A DNA stretch of 64,000 bases from Catalinimonas alkaloidigena (GCF_029504655.1 NZ_JAQFIL010000001.1:3043001-3107000), one strand, 5' to 3'; shown: positions 36,437 to 46,087, counted from the first letter of the stretch. The notes: generated by a model not told the origin, from the letters alone. Program-made: numbers and translations.

Positions 36437-37164
36437 CAGAGTTCTTTAATTTTGATCTCCTTAAACCATACGGCATCGCCATGACCTTGCAATGCGATAT
36501 GTCCAGACTTTGCTTTACCATAGTCAGGCATATCTTTGAATTTAGTTTGCGTAACTTTTTCTTGCCACTCAGGTGTCCATAGTTCATAATCAACTACTTT
36601 CTCGCCATTGAGCCAGTGTTCCACTTTACCTTTATTAACTACTATTTTAGAATGATTGTACTCACCGGCAGGTTTTGTAGGCTGGCTGGTAGGCACATGA
36701 AGCGCGTAGTTTGCCGCAGTTACCTGAGTCTCTTCCAATTCATAGTCATGAACTTCTTTGTAATTTTCCGCATCAATCAACTGATACTCAGGTCCGGTTT
36801 CATAAGTACTCCCGTATTTTTCATCCTCTACCACATTGTATATCACCCCGCTATTACCGCCTCTTTCAATCTTCCAGTCAAATTCAAGAATATAATTCTC
36901 GTAAGTATCTTTGGTAATGATGTCACCACTACTTCCATCCGTAGTCAGCTCACCATTGACAACATCCCAATTGAAACCCTCTTCTTTATAATTTCTCCAA
37001 TGACTGACGTCCGAGCCATCAAAAAGCATGATCCATTCATCGGAACTTTCCTGCGCAACAGGCTCTGTCTGGGGAGTATCTGTAGCTTCCTGTTTTTCCT
37101 GGCTTTGACAAGCAATACAAAATGCCAAGGAGAGTATAGTCAGTATGAGCTGGGTTAGTTTCAT
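36436..37164 (-). CDS. DUF1080 (3-keto-disaccharide hydrolase fold) lipoprotein
   Basis: A 242-aa lipoprotein (signal LILTILSLAFCIAC, cysteine about residue 19). One DUF1080 domain covers the rest: WIMLFDGSDVSHWRNYKEEGFNWDVVNGELTTD at the start, NYILEFDWKIERGGNSGVIYNV in the middle, and GHIALQGHGDAVWFKEIKIKEL at the end. This beta-sandwich is shared with 3-keto-glucoside hydrolases, which cleave sugars already oxidised at C3. Its partner is probably the Gfo/Idh/MocA protein encoded 116 bp upstream, because that family includes the sugar 3-dehydrogenases. Periplasmic. Confidence 0.9.
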   Translation of the reverse strand: MKLTQLILTILSLAFCIACQSQEKQEATDTPQTEPVAQESSDEWIMLFDGSDVSHWRNYKEEGFNWDVVNGELTTDGSSGDIITKDTYENYILEFDWKIERGGNSGVIYNVVEDEKYGSTYETGPEYQLIDAENYKEVHDYELEETQVTAANYALHVPTSQPTKPAGEYNHSKIVVNKGKVEHWLNGEKVVDYELWTPEWQEKVTQTKFKDMPDYGKAKSGHIALQGHGDAVWFKEIKIKEL

Positions 37165-37280
37165 TATAGTGTGAATTATTGTGAGTGAAAAATTTTAAAT
37201 TACTGGAACCATCAGTCTGTTTTACTGTGATTGCTTATTGATATAAATTCAATGTTCACCTTAAACAAAGAATTTCAGCA

Positions 37281-38684
37281 TCAGGCATTGATAATTTGCA
37301 TCTTATCCGGATCCCAGTTAACAATTTTGTTTTCGTACAAACTAATATTTGAGGCAAGAGCAGGGCCTGCTGTTCTAAGGCCGAAGACAGGGTCCTCAAT
37401 CGGTTGACCACCATTCCGGATCGCATTGAACCAATCAGCAAAATGATCCTGTCGCATGTCATATCCATCGGGTGCCCGATAAGTCATCTCTCCGGGAGGG
37501 ATCATTTCAGCTTGCTCACTTCCATATTTTTCATAATATTTTTTCTTAAAAACTTCCTGGGTTGCTTCAGGGAAAGTTTCGTAGGTGTCCCAGCCCCCAA
37601 AGCCGGGTGCTTTTGATAATTTTTTTCTTCGTATGGTTACACTATTACCTCCCAGCACCATTTCTCCTTCATTACCCACCAATCGGGTTTGGTCACCCCC
37701 TCCCGATCCATCTACAAAGTTGACCCTGAGAGACATGTTGAATGCGGGATGCTTATCTGTTTCAGGATAATCAAACAGGCCGAGCATAACATCTGCCACA
37801 TCTCTTCCATCTTCCCAGTATCTTAGTCCGCCGGTAGCGTAAATTCTATTCGGTCCATGTGAACCAGTGATGGTATGCAAACGGGTAAACAAATGGACAA
37901 AAAGATCGCCCGCCATGCCTGTTCCATAAGCCTGATAGTTTCTCCATCGGAAAAAACGCACAGGGTCAAAAGGGATGTCAGTGGCATCGCCCTCAAACAT
38001 CTCCCAGTCACAGGTCTGAGGGGAAGCATCGGGCGGAATTGAATATTGCCAGGCTCCTCGGGCATCAAAACGATCAGTATATACTTCAACAAAATTAAGC
38101 TCGCCAATTTCACCTGCTTCAAAAAGCGCTTTCGCTTTCTGCATCACAATAGAATTAGCCCACTGACTACCTACCTGAAAGGGTACTTTAGTTTGCTGAT
38201 GGACTTTGATTACCTCATGCCCTTCATTTATCTCCTGCACCATAGGTTTTTCACAGTAAACAGCTTTCCCCTTCTTCATAGCTTCAATGGACATCCGGTC
38301 ATGCCAATGATCAGGTGTGGCTATAATTACAGCGTCTACCTCAGTATTATCAAGAATCTCATGATAGTTCATGCTAGTCTTCACCTGATTACCATACACT
38401 TCCTTGATTTTGGTGATATGTCCCTGATAGCAGTCAGCGGCCGCGATAAACTCCACTCCATCTTGTGTCAGCGCAGTATTTACATCACCAAAGCCCATCA
38501 GCCCCATACCGATGCAGGCAACATTGATACGGTCATTCGCAGGGGTAGCTTGACGGCGGTTCAGGATTTGAAAAGAATGGTCGGAGGCAAACACGGAAGA
38601 ACCTCCAGCTACCAATGCGGCGGAACTTCCAAGCTTCTTGATAAATTTTCTTCGTGAAGCTTTATTGGAATGCTTTTCCATCAA
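37281..38684 (-). CDS. Gfo/Idh/MocA-family oxidoreductase, Tat-exported
   Basis: The 467-aa protein begins with a Tat-type signal (SRRKFIKKLGSSAALVAGGSS: twin arginine, then a hydrophobic stretch). A Rossmann dinucleotide-binding domain follows (INVACIGMGLMGFGDVNTAL, about residues 53-72) with AVIIATPDHWHDRMSIEAM and the signature EKP (VYCEKPMVQEI, about 150). The C-terminal domain (about 170-460) has the Gfo/Idh/MocA beta-sheet with RNYQAYGTGMAGDLFVHLFTRLH. Such enzymes oxidise or reduce sugars or cyclitols with a bound NAD(P). It heads a group with DUF1080, SnoaL-like and DUF6503-like lipoproteins; together they suggest periplasmic sugar oxidation and hydrolysis (inference). Confidence 0.92.
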   Translation of the reverse strand: MMEKHSNKASRRKFIKKLGSSAALVAGGSSVFASDHSFQILNRRQATPANDRINVACIGMGLMGFGDVNTALTQDGVEFIAAADCYQGHITKIKEVYGNQVKTSMNYHEILDNTEVDAVIIATPDHWHDRMSIEAMKKGKAVYCEKPMVQEINEGHEVIKVHQQTKVPFQVGSQWANSIVMQKAKALFEAGEIGELNFVEVYTDRFDARGAWQYSIPPDASPQTCDWEMFEGDATDIPFDPVRFFRWRNYQAYGTGMAGDLFVHLFTRLHTITGSHGPNRIYATGGLRYWEDGRDVADVMLGLFDYPETDKHPAFNMSLRVNFVDGSGGGDQTRLVGNEGEMVLGGNSVTIRRKKLSKAPGFGGWDTYETFPEATQEVFKKKYYEKYGSEQAEMIPPGEMTYRAPDGYDMRQDHFADWFNAIRNGGQPIEDPVFGLRTAGPALASNISLYENKIVNWDPDKMQIINA

Positions 38685-38828
38685 CGTATATGATTAGGTA
38701 ATGCAATAGTTTGTCAGCAATAAAACTAAGAAAAAAAGAAAGAACAATAAATAAATTCAGCAGGCAGGAGCAATTTAAGAAGAAGAAAATACTGACAACA
38801 TTTTTCAAAAAACTTTAGAAGTCAAAAG

Positions 38829-38859
38829 TTTGTCTTATTAGAGAGATTATCTATTTTTG
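38829..38859 (+). promoter_or_regulatory. Consensus Bacteroidota promoter of the tRNA gene
   Basis: TTTG (38829-38832), a 19-bp spacer, then TATTTTTG (38852-38859) match the -33/-7 consensus exactly. Transcription would begin near 38866, about 32 bp before the tRNA. Confidence 0.8.
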
Positions 38860-38897
38860 CGTTCCCAATAAGCCGAGAGGCACTATAAATCTCGGTA

Positions 38898-38971
38898 GGG
38901 CCCTTAGCTCAGTTGGTTAGAGCACCTGACTCATAATCAGGTGGCCGCTGGTTCGAGCCCAGCAGGGCCCA
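38898..38971 (+). tRNA. tRNA with CAT anticodon, probably tRNA-Ile2 (lysidine type)
   Basis: A 74-nt cloverleaf: acceptor GGGCCCT pairs with AGGGCCC, D-arm AGCTCAGTTGGTTAGAGC, anticodon stem CCTGA/TCAGG with loop CTCATAA (anticodon CAT at 38932-38934), T-arm CTGGTTCGAGCCCAG, discriminator A at 38971. CCA is not encoded. The CAT anticodon fits Met or Ile2. The acceptor and T-arm resemble E. coli Ile2 more than elongator Met, and the sequence lacks initiator features, so Ile2 (modified by TilS) is favoured but not proven. Confidence 0.93.
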
Positions 38972-38990
38972 CATTTTCTTAGAAATAAAA

Positions 38991-39026
38991 AAGCACTTAC
39001 CATGATAAAATGTAAGTGCTTTTTTT
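38991..39026 (+). terminator. Bidirectional-looking terminator after the tRNA
   Basis: AAGCACTTAC (38991-39000) pairs with GTAAGTGCTT (39012-39021) around an 11-nt loop; a run of T follows to 39026. A-rich sequence on the other side makes it work for the RND operon too. Confidence 0.85.
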
Positions 39027-39145
39027 ATTTTCAGACCCGCTTGAAAGTTTTATACTTCTTTCTTTCTGCTTTGAGAAAGGCGTTAGTTTGTGACTTTATT
39101 CACCATGAATTTTTCTATTCGTTGATGAGATGAAGTGAACCTCTA

Positions 39146-40615
39146 TTATTTCCATCCACCACCCAGGCTTCTGTATAATTCAATATTGGCTAGAAATAGC
39201 TGACGTTTGAGGTCTACCAACTCCAGCTCACTTCGCAGCGCATCTTCCTGCGCATTGATCACTTCCAGGTAGTTGGCAAATCCACTTTGAAATAAAAGTG
39301 AAGCATCCTGTACACCTTTGCTCGTCACGGCGATGCGTTCTTCAGCGATACCATATTCTTCCTGAAGTTTTTCAATTGTGATCAAAGCGTCAGATACATC
39401 TCTAACGGCGAGAATAAACTTATCTTTAAAATCCAGCTCTGCGATCTGCTTTTCAGTGACTGCGATCAAATGATTAGTCTTCAGTTTTCTGTTTTGAAAA
39501 AGTGGTTGAAATAAAGCACCATTGATCAATGCAAATCCAGACCCCATGGGGTCCAGAAAATTTTGGAATTGAAAAGAATTAAGACCGGCACTACCTCTGA
39601 GAACAATAGAAGGGTATTTCATCGCCTGCGTGATTCCTACCTTGGCATTACTGACGATCAATTGATACTCTGCGGCAGCAACATCTGGTCGGTTATTAAT
39701 AAGATCAACAGGCACACCAGTGCTATAGCGATCCACAAAAACTACATCTTCCAGATTTTGCTCAATATCAATAGGCTGCGGATAACGCCCCAACAACTGG
39801 TTAAGTTGGTTTTCCAGGATGATGTAATCTCTCTCAAGTCGGGGAATCAAGGACTCTGCCCTGAGTATTTGGGACTCCGTTTGCTGAATGGCCAAGGATG
39901 TAGTCTCATCGGCATCAAATTGCAACTTCACTATGTTCAATGTCCTCCTACCCAGTTCCAGATTCCTCTCAGCAACTGCTATTTGTGACCTGATCATCAA
40001 CATATTGTAATACGTAGATGCTATGTCTGCTACCAGGGCTGTCTGAACTGCTTTTTGAAACTCTTCGCTTTGCATATAAGAAGCACGGGCTGCTTCTTTT
40101 TGCCATTTAAATTTTCCCCATATATCAATTTCCCAACTCGCAAAAAAGGCCAAGGCATAGGCTGAGCGCTCAGTGTATAAAGTAGTAGGTACATCCTCAC
40201 CATGGTTACGCCTGGCCCTGTTTGAGCCATAATTATTGTAATTTTCAGAATAATACTCCCGGTTATACTCCAATGGAGAAAATCCAAAGCTGGGATAAAA
40301 ATTAGCTTTTGAAAGTTGCAAGTTCTGGTAACTTATCTCATTTTGTTTGGAAGATTTTCGCAGGTCAATATTGTTGGTCAGAGCAGTATCAATCAAAGAA
40401 ATTAAAGTAGAATCCTCAAAATAATCCCTCCAGTTGATATCTGATAAATTACTCTGATAATCCAACACGCTATCTCTCTGATTATTTAATCCATAATAAC
40501 TATCTGCTTTTCCGACATCCGGCCTTTTATAACTTTCACCCACTTTACAACCAATGGCCGTGATCAAGATCAAACTGAAGGGAATTATTTGTTTTGAAAA
40601 TCTCATATTGATCAA
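39146..40615 (-). CDS. RND efflux outer-membrane lipoprotein (OprM/NodT family)
   Basis: The 489-aa protein starts with a lipoprotein signal (LILITAIGC, cysteine about residue 23). The rest is the OprM/TolC layout of two structural repeats of coiled-coil helices and strands: NNIDLRKSSKQNEISYQNLQLSKANFYPS (about 88-116) and the second repeat near NRPDVAAAEYQLIVSNAKVGITQAMKYPS (about 307-335, with the NRPDV motif of NodT-type factors). It forms the outer-membrane exit duct for substrates pumped by the RND permease encoded 5 bp upstream. Operon order on this strand: adaptor, permease, outer-membrane factor. Confidence 0.95.
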   Translation of the reverse strand: MINMRFSKQIIPFSLILITAIGCKVGESYKRPDVGKADSYYGLNNQRDSVLDYQSNLSDINWRDYFEDSTLISLIDTALTNNIDLRKSSKQNEISYQNLQLSKANFYPSFGFSPLEYNREYYSENYNNYGSNRARRNHGEDVPTTLYTERSAYALAFFASWEIDIWGKFKWQKEAARASYMQSEEFQKAVQTALVADIASTYYNMLMIRSQIAVAERNLELGRRTLNIVKLQFDADETTSLAIQQTESQILRAESLIPRLERDYIILENQLNQLLGRYPQPIDIEQNLEDVVFVDRYSTGVPVDLINNRPDVAAAEYQLIVSNAKVGITQAMKYPSIVLRGSAGLNSFQFQNFLDPMGSGFALINGALFQPLFQNRKLKTNHLIAVTEKQIAELDFKDKFILAVRDVSDALITIEKLQEEYGIAEERIAVTSKGVQDASLLFQSGFANYLEVINAQEDALRSELELVDLKRQLFLANIELYRSLGGGWK

Positions 40616-40620
40616 TTTTC

Positions 40621-43600
40621 TTATGTGGTTTTAATGTTAGACCGTTCGTTTAACTGTATAAATAAATAAGTCAATACCGGTATGATGAGAATACCTAAAA
40701 AGACGCCCGATAACATACCACCCGCAGTTCCTATACTCACTGACTTATTTCCAATTGCCGAAGAACCTTCAGAAAACATGAGAGGCACCAGACCGGCAGT
40801 AAAAGCAAGAGAAGTCATCACGATCGCACGGAGACGCAGCGCGCTGGCATCCAGGACAGCATCCAGGACATTGACACCGGCCTGCCGTTTTTGAGCGGCA
40901 AACTCTACAATTAAGATGGCGTTTTTGGCCAGCAAACCAATCAGCATGATAATACCTACCTGTACATAAATATTATTATCAATACCGGCGATATTAATGA
41001 AGGCAAATACACCCAAAATTCCGGTAGGAAGAGACAGCATCACCGCCATGGGTAACCAAAAACTCTCGTACTGCGCTGCCAGGATAAAATATACCAGGAT
41101 GATACTAATGATAAATACGATGGTGGAGTCTGAACCTGATTTTTTCTCTTCCAAACTCATCCCAGTCCATTCAAAGTTTAGACTGGCAGGTAATTTCTGC
41201 TCACTCAATTCCTCAATCCTATCCATGACATTACCGGTACTGTATCCTTCAGCGGGTGTGATATTGATTCTGGCCGCGTTGTATAGGTTATATCTTGTCA
41301 CTGTTTCAGGGCCGTAGGCTTCTTCCAACTGCACAATGGTATTCAAAGGGACCATGTCATTTTCGTTGTTTTTGACGTAAATGGAATTAAATGCTTCAGG
41401 ACTATCACGGAATGGGATATCTGATTGCATATATACACCATACTGACGCGTAAATCTGTTAAAATCCCCTACCCTGGTTCTACCGAAATTAGACTGAACG
41501 GTGAACATCATATCTTTAACACTCACCCCTAAAGCTTTTGCTTTTTTGTAGTCAATATTCAAACTGTACTGAGGAAAGTTAGTATTGTATGAGGTAAATG
41601 CATTGTCGATCTCCTTCTGCTGTGAGAGTTCAGCGATAAACTCATTTACCAGGATGCCGAATTCACTCAGGTCACCATCAGAGAGGTCCTGTAGCATGAT
41701 CTGTACTCCGTCAAAATCACCAAATCCCTGAACTGTAGGCCTGGGATACATATTCATCCCCTTTACTTCACTAATGACCGCCAGCTTATTCAACAGATGT
41801 TTGATCAGCTCATTAATATCCTGCACTTCTCCTCGCTCATCTTTTTCTTTGAGCAGTACGTATCCCATCCCTGATGAAGGGCTTTCTGAACCACTCACCA
41901 CATTATAGCCTGAAACGGTATTTACACTGGAAACGGCTGTTTCCAGCTGAAGGATAGAATCTGCTTGTATCAAAGCCTGATTGGTTCGGTGAAGAGATGC
42001 ACCTTCAGGCATAGAGACCGTAAAAATCAGGAAGTTGTCATCTTCTGTAGGGATAAAGGCACTTGGCGTCCGATTGGCAAGAAAAACCGTTATTCCAATG
42101 ACACCCGCCAGCCCGATTAAGCTTATCCACTTATACTCTATTGCCAGTCGTGCCAGCTTTACATATTTGCGGGTAAATTTATCAAAAAGCCTGTCAAATA
42201 CACGTAAGCCCTTAGTACCATAAACCTTAGCAGTTCTGACCTTCCTGGACTTTTGTATTTTACCGACTACCTTGTTTTCCTTACTTTTTTTGGTCTTATC
42301 CTTATAAAGTAAAATAAACAATACCGGACCAAGGGTAAGCGCAATTACTGCTGAAATCACTACCGCGATAATAATGGTATAGGCAAACTCCTGATAGAAC
42401 ACTCCCACCGGACCCTGAAGAAATCCTACGGGTAAAAATACTGCTGCAATAACCATAGTAATGGATACGATCGCGCCAGTAATCTCACTTAAGGCGGAAT
42501 TCACAGCTTCTCTGGCAGTCATCTGATAATGTTGAATTTTCTCAAAAATAGCTTCTACCACCACAATGGCATTATCTACCACAATACCGATGGAAAGCAC
42601 GATAGAAAACATACTCAGTACGTTCATAGAAACACCAACCAGGGAAAGAAAAAAGAACGTACCAATCAATGAGATCGGAATGGTAATGGCCGTAATAAAG
42701 GTGGCTTTAAAATCCTGAAGGAAAATAAATACCACCAGAAATACGAGTATAAAGGCCTCAATCAACGTTTGTTTCACATGCCCCATTGACTCATCAATCT
42801 GGTCTCTGACACTGTAGGTAATTTCATAACTGATGCCTTCAGGAAAAACCCTGGACTGTTCCTCCAATATCTGACGCACATTTTTGTCAATTTCTACGGC
42901 ATTCGCACCACTCTGCTGTACTATGTCGATAGTGACTGAAGGACGACCATCCAGTCGGTTCTGGCTGGTATAGTTACTAGCACCAAATTCAATACGGGCT
43001 ACATCGCGAAGATGTAATTGTAAACCATCCTGTTCTGATTTAATTACAATGTTTTCGTATTCTTCCGGCTCATCAAACCTTCCCGAATGCTTAAGGGCTA
43101 TTTCAAATACCTCATCAGAATTTTCACCAAATTTACCCGGTGCCGCTTCAAAACTTTGATCGCGAATCTGAGAGTATACATCTCTTGGGGTAAGGCCGTA
43201 CACAGCCAATCGCTCAGGATTTAGCCAGATGCGCATGGCGTAATCTCTGGAACGCAAAATGGCTGCTTCAGCCAGGCCTTCTACCCTTTTAAGTTCACGC
43301 CGCACATTCATTCGGGTGTATGCATTCAGAAATGTCTCATTATAAGGAGAGTTTTCATCCTCAGCGAAGATGTTGATGGTCATGAGCGTTCCCTTCATTC
43401 TTTTCATAACCGTAATGCCTGACTCAATCACTTCGGGGGGGATCTGCTGCACTACAGTTGATATACGGTTTTGTATATCCACCGCGGCCAGGTTAGGGTC
43501 TGTTCCCGGCTCAAAATAAACTGAAACCCGGCCTCTACCTGAATTAGTGGCAGTTGACCTGGCATAGGTCATATTTTCAGTACCATTGATCGCCTCTTCA

Positions 43601-43794
43601 ATAGGAAGCAAAACTGACTTTGCTACGGTTTCAGCATTACCACCAGGATAATATACCTGTACACTTACACTGGGGGGGGCTATCTCGGGAAAACGTTCTA
43701 CCGGTAGTTGTAAAATACTGGCGGCACCAGCAAGTACCAGCACAATTGATATAACCAGCGTTAGTACCGGCCTGTCTATTATCTTTTTTAACAT
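40621..43794 (-). CDS. RND efflux permease (HAE1/AcrB-like)
   Basis: A 1057-aa inner-membrane pump with 12 helices and two large periplasmic loops. Recognisable blocks: PVLTLVISIVLVLAGAASILQLPVERFPEIAPPSVSVQVYYPGG at the N-terminus, the proton-relay helix SIGIVVDNAIVVVEAIFE (about 400-417), TITIPISLIGTFFF and the second-half MLIGLLAKNAILIVEFA (about 963-979). The AcrB aspartate pair is D-N here, that is, one aspartate replaced. Expected role: proton-driven export of drugs, detergents or lipids through the adaptor and outer-membrane factor. A 468-bp gap separates it from the adaptor gene, unusual for this operon type. Lysine-rich cytoplasmic insert near residue 510-535. Confidence 0.95.
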   Translation of the reverse strand: MLKKIIDRPVLTLVISIVLVLAGAASILQLPVERFPEIAPPSVSVQVYYPGGNAETVAKSVLLPIEEAINGTENMTYARSTATNSGRGRVSVYFEPGTDPNLAAVDIQNRISTVVQQIPPEVIESGITVMKRMKGTLMTINIFAEDENSPYNETFLNAYTRMNVRRELKRVEGLAEAAILRSRDYAMRIWLNPERLAVYGLTPRDVYSQIRDQSFEAAPGKFGENSDEVFEIALKHSGRFDEPEEYENIVIKSEQDGLQLHLRDVARIEFGASNYTSQNRLDGRPSVTIDIVQQSGANAVEIDKNVRQILEEQSRVFPEGISYEITYSVRDQIDESMGHVKQTLIEAFILVFLVVFIFLQDFKATFITAITIPISLIGTFFFLSLVGVSMNVLSMFSIVLSIGIVVDNAIVVVEAIFEKIQHYQMTAREAVNSALSEITGAIVSITMVIAAVFLPVGFLQGPVGVFYQEFAYTIIIAVVISAVIALTLGPVLFILLYKDKTKKSKENKVVGKIQKSRKVRTAKVYGTKGLRVFDRLFDKFTRKYVKLARLAIEYKWISLIGLAGVIGITVFLANRTPSAFIPTEDDNFLIFTVSMPEGASLHRTNQALIQADSILQLETAVSSVNTVSGYNVVSGSESPSSGMGYVLLKEKDERGEVQDINELIKHLLNKLAVISEVKGMNMYPRPTVQGFGDFDGVQIMLQDLSDGDLSEFGILVNEFIAELSQQKEIDNAFTSYNTNFPQYSLNIDYKKAKALGVSVKDMMFTVQSNFGRTRVGDFNRFTRQYGVYMQSDIPFRDSPEAFNSIYVKNNENDMVPLNTIVQLEEAYGPETVTRYNLYNAARINITPAEGYSTGNVMDRIEELSEQKLPASLNFEWTGMSLEEKKSGSDSTIVFIISIILVYFILAAQYESFWLPMAVMLSLPTGILGVFAFINIAGIDNNIYVQVGIIMLIGLLAKNAILIVEFAAQKRQAGVNVLDAVLDASALRLRAIVMTSLAFTAGLVPLMFSEGSSAIGNKSVSIGTAGGMLSGVFLGILIIPVLTYLFIQLNERSNIKTT

Positions 43795-44262
43795 AGTATC
43801 TTATAACTTATTCGAGTATTTTATGAGATTGAGAACTTGTGTCTTGTCCTTATTGAGTTTTGATGATAGATTAATTACTGAGAATAAAGTTTTAGCTGGA
43901 GAGTAGCAGATTAATCGCGTATGTACATATTGATACATTAGACCAGTAATGGAATCGACAGGTCTGGAATATGCTACTGGTATTGAAATAGAAAATATTT
44001 GAAATGACAATACTGGAGTACTACTAACTATAGGATCAAACAATACCTTCTTACCATTACTGTTATCTCCATAAATTGTAAGCGGGATACCGGTTAGCTT
44101 TTTAGAAATCATGACAGTTAAAACAATTAGAAAGCTGCTAAAAAATAAAAAAGCAGACTTTACACACGACTCTTTGAAATAACTATCAAGGTGATCATCA
44201 GCTATAAGCTATATGATTGATCACCTTGATTATATTATCTATCTAATTCTAAGCGCTGTGTA
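43795..44262. other. Long intercistronic gap inside the RND operon
   Basis: 468 bp between adaptor and permease genes. A 103-codon minus-strand frame (44112-43801) shows no domain and a composition like AT-rich noncoding DNA; I do not call it a gene. The stretch has one clear hairpin (44186-44229). An internal promoter or attenuator would make functional sense but is not proven. Confidence 0.5.
44186..44229 (-). repeat. 12-bp inverted repeat just after the adaptor gene
   Basis: TCAAGGTGATCA (44186-44197) is the exact reverse complement of TGATCACCTTGA (44218-44229), with a 20-nt loop. On the minus strand it lies about 33 bp past the adaptor stop and is followed by only a weak T-rich tract, so it could attenuate or stabilise the transcript. 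Confidence 0.7.
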
Positions 44263-45438
44263 TTACTGTACTGAGGCAGTGGTAGTATTATCCACTACTA
44301 ATTGACCGACTTTCATTGGATTCACCTTAACTCCGGTGGTGAGTTTGTTAAGCCCTGAAACCACAATTCTATCGTCAGAATTAAGCGTTTCGCCACTCAC
44401 GATATACTGTTTTCCTGTTCTACCTTCAATTTGAATTTCTTTCTTTAAAACAGTACTATCAGTTTCCTGAAACTTAAACACAAATCGCTTGTCCTGAATA
44501 GAAGTAGTAGCACCCTGAGGAACCAGGATCGCATTTGGGTAGATCTGTTCCATGATAATCTTACCGGTACTTCCGGATCTCAGCAAGGTGTCAGGATTAT
44601 CAAATTTTGCCCTCAGATTGATTGAACCTGTTGACTTATCTATTTGTCCTGAGTTAGCATCAATTACTCCCGCTCTTTCGTATTCCGACCCGTCAGACAA
44701 TACTAATTTCACTTCATTATTCATTTTTTTGGAAGTTGAGTCTCCTTTCATCCGTTCGTAATACAGATAGTCAGACTCACTCATAGAGAAGTAGACATAA
44801 ACATCTTCCACGTTTGAAAGAACTGTAAGGGGTTCTTCATCAGTCTTTTTAACCAAGTTACCAATTGATTTGGGAATTCTACCGATAAAGCCGCTAACCG
44901 GGGCATTAATTGTAGTAAACTCTAGTTTGATACGCATGTTGGCAGCAACAGCCTGTGCCCTGTCCAGAGAGGATTGTGCTACTTCATAGTCCGCCATGGC
45001 TGTTTCCATCCTCACTTCAGAAATTACTTCGTTATCGATGAGGGGTTGAATACGGTCAATCTCGGTTTTAGCTTTCTTAAGCTTGGCTCTTTCTACTTTT
45101 ACATTAGCCATTGCGTTCTTAAGATCTTCCTGATAGGGTTGGCTATTAATCTCAAATAGTGGTTGGCCTTTCTCAACATACTCTCCCTCATCCACATATA
45201 TTTTTTCTAGTATACCATCTACCTGAGGGCGGATACCAACATTTTCTACTCCTTCGATAGATCCGAGATATTGGAATGACTTTGCGGCTTTCTCTTCTTT
45301 AAGTGTTAAAACCGGCAGAGGAAGACCTTCATCTTTTTCTTCTGCCTCTTGACAACTTACCATAAAAACCACTAATAAAGTAGCAATTAGGAATGGGTAA
45401 TTTCTTTTGTTTAGGTAAAGACTGTGTCTCATTTTCAT
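44263..45438 (-). CDS. RND efflux periplasmic adaptor (membrane fusion protein)
   Basis: The 391-aa lipoprotein (LLVVFMVSC, cysteine about residue 29) has the adaptor layout. A lipoyl half (FQYLGSIEGVENVGIRPQVDGILEKIYVDEGEYVEKGQPLFEINSQPYQEDL, in pieces over about 55-105) leads to a coiled-coil hairpin (about 108-165). The second lipoyl half and beta-barrel follow (INAPVSGFIGRIPKSIGNLV, then DKSTGSINLRAKFDNPD and ILVPQGATTSIQ). It bridges permease and outer-membrane factor in the periplasm. First gene of the operon. Only a 640-bp gene-free stretch lies upstream, so no TetR- or AraC-type regulator is adjacent. Confidence 0.95.
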   Translation of the reverse strand: MKMRHSLYLNKRNYPFLIATLLVVFMVSCQEAEEKDEGLPLPVLTLKEEKAAKSFQYLGSIEGVENVGIRPQVDGILEKIYVDEGEYVEKGQPLFEINSQPYQEDLKNAMANVKVERAKLKKAKTEIDRIQPLIDNEVISEVRMETAMADYEVAQSSLDRAQAVAANMRIKLEFTTINAPVSGFIGRIPKSIGNLVKKTDEEPLTVLSNVEDVYVYFSMSESDYLYYERMKGDSTSKKMNNEVKLVLSDGSEYERAGVIDANSGQIDKSTGSINLRAKFDNPDTLLRSGSTGKIIMEQIYPNAILVPQGATTSIQDKRFVFKFQETDSTVLKKEIQIEGRTGKQYIVSGETLNSDDRIVVSGLNKLTTGVKVNPMKVGQLVVDNTTTASVQ

Positions 45439-46087
45439 TCGTTTATCTACTTTAAATAACTTTTACCCGGGTCTCAATAACTATACTAGTGAGAAGAAAT
45501 TACTAGGCTGATCTGATATAATGATGAATATTATGGTTTAAAGCACGTACAGATCAGTTTTGGCATTAAAATTTATCTTTTAACACATATCATATGTAGA
45601 ATGTTTATCCAATTAATAAACAGATTGTAGAATAATTCAGCAGTTAATTATTGTAGCAGTCGATAATTCCAATGTAAAACGTCTGATTAGTTCGCTTCAG
45701 AAGTATTCATAGCATAGGCAATAATTTTTAATATTATCTATCCTGTCTTATGTTCTATATGGTCAGAGTTTGTACTTTCATCATGATATATAGTCAGTAG
45801 AGTCACTTTTCTCTTTGCATTTTTGGAAAATAATAAGGTAGTAATTCAAGGGCAGCTTTGGTGACTAATGCTTATATAAGGATTGGGCTACCTTTGTAAA
45901 TTAACCAAGAGAAAATTGAGCAATATGAGGTAAATAGGAAAAATAAAGGATAGCACCCATGTTACTAAATACATTATTACGCTGCCGGAGAGCATAACTG
46001 ATAATTACAATGTGATAAAGTGAGTAGCTTTATGAGTAGTGAAATTCAATTGATAATGTAAAAGATCCTTGGTTTAGAATTATGTAT
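45439..46087. other. Divergent promoter region, no gene seen
   Basis: About 650 bp between the RND operon and the bicupin gene. No open frame of interest, no repeat and no exact TAnnTTTG box for the RND side was found. Confidence 0.5.

Noticed and set aside
43801..44112. 103-codon frame inside the RND operon gap
   Set aside because: No recognisable family, unusual amino-acid mix, no spacing that suggests translation with its neighbours.
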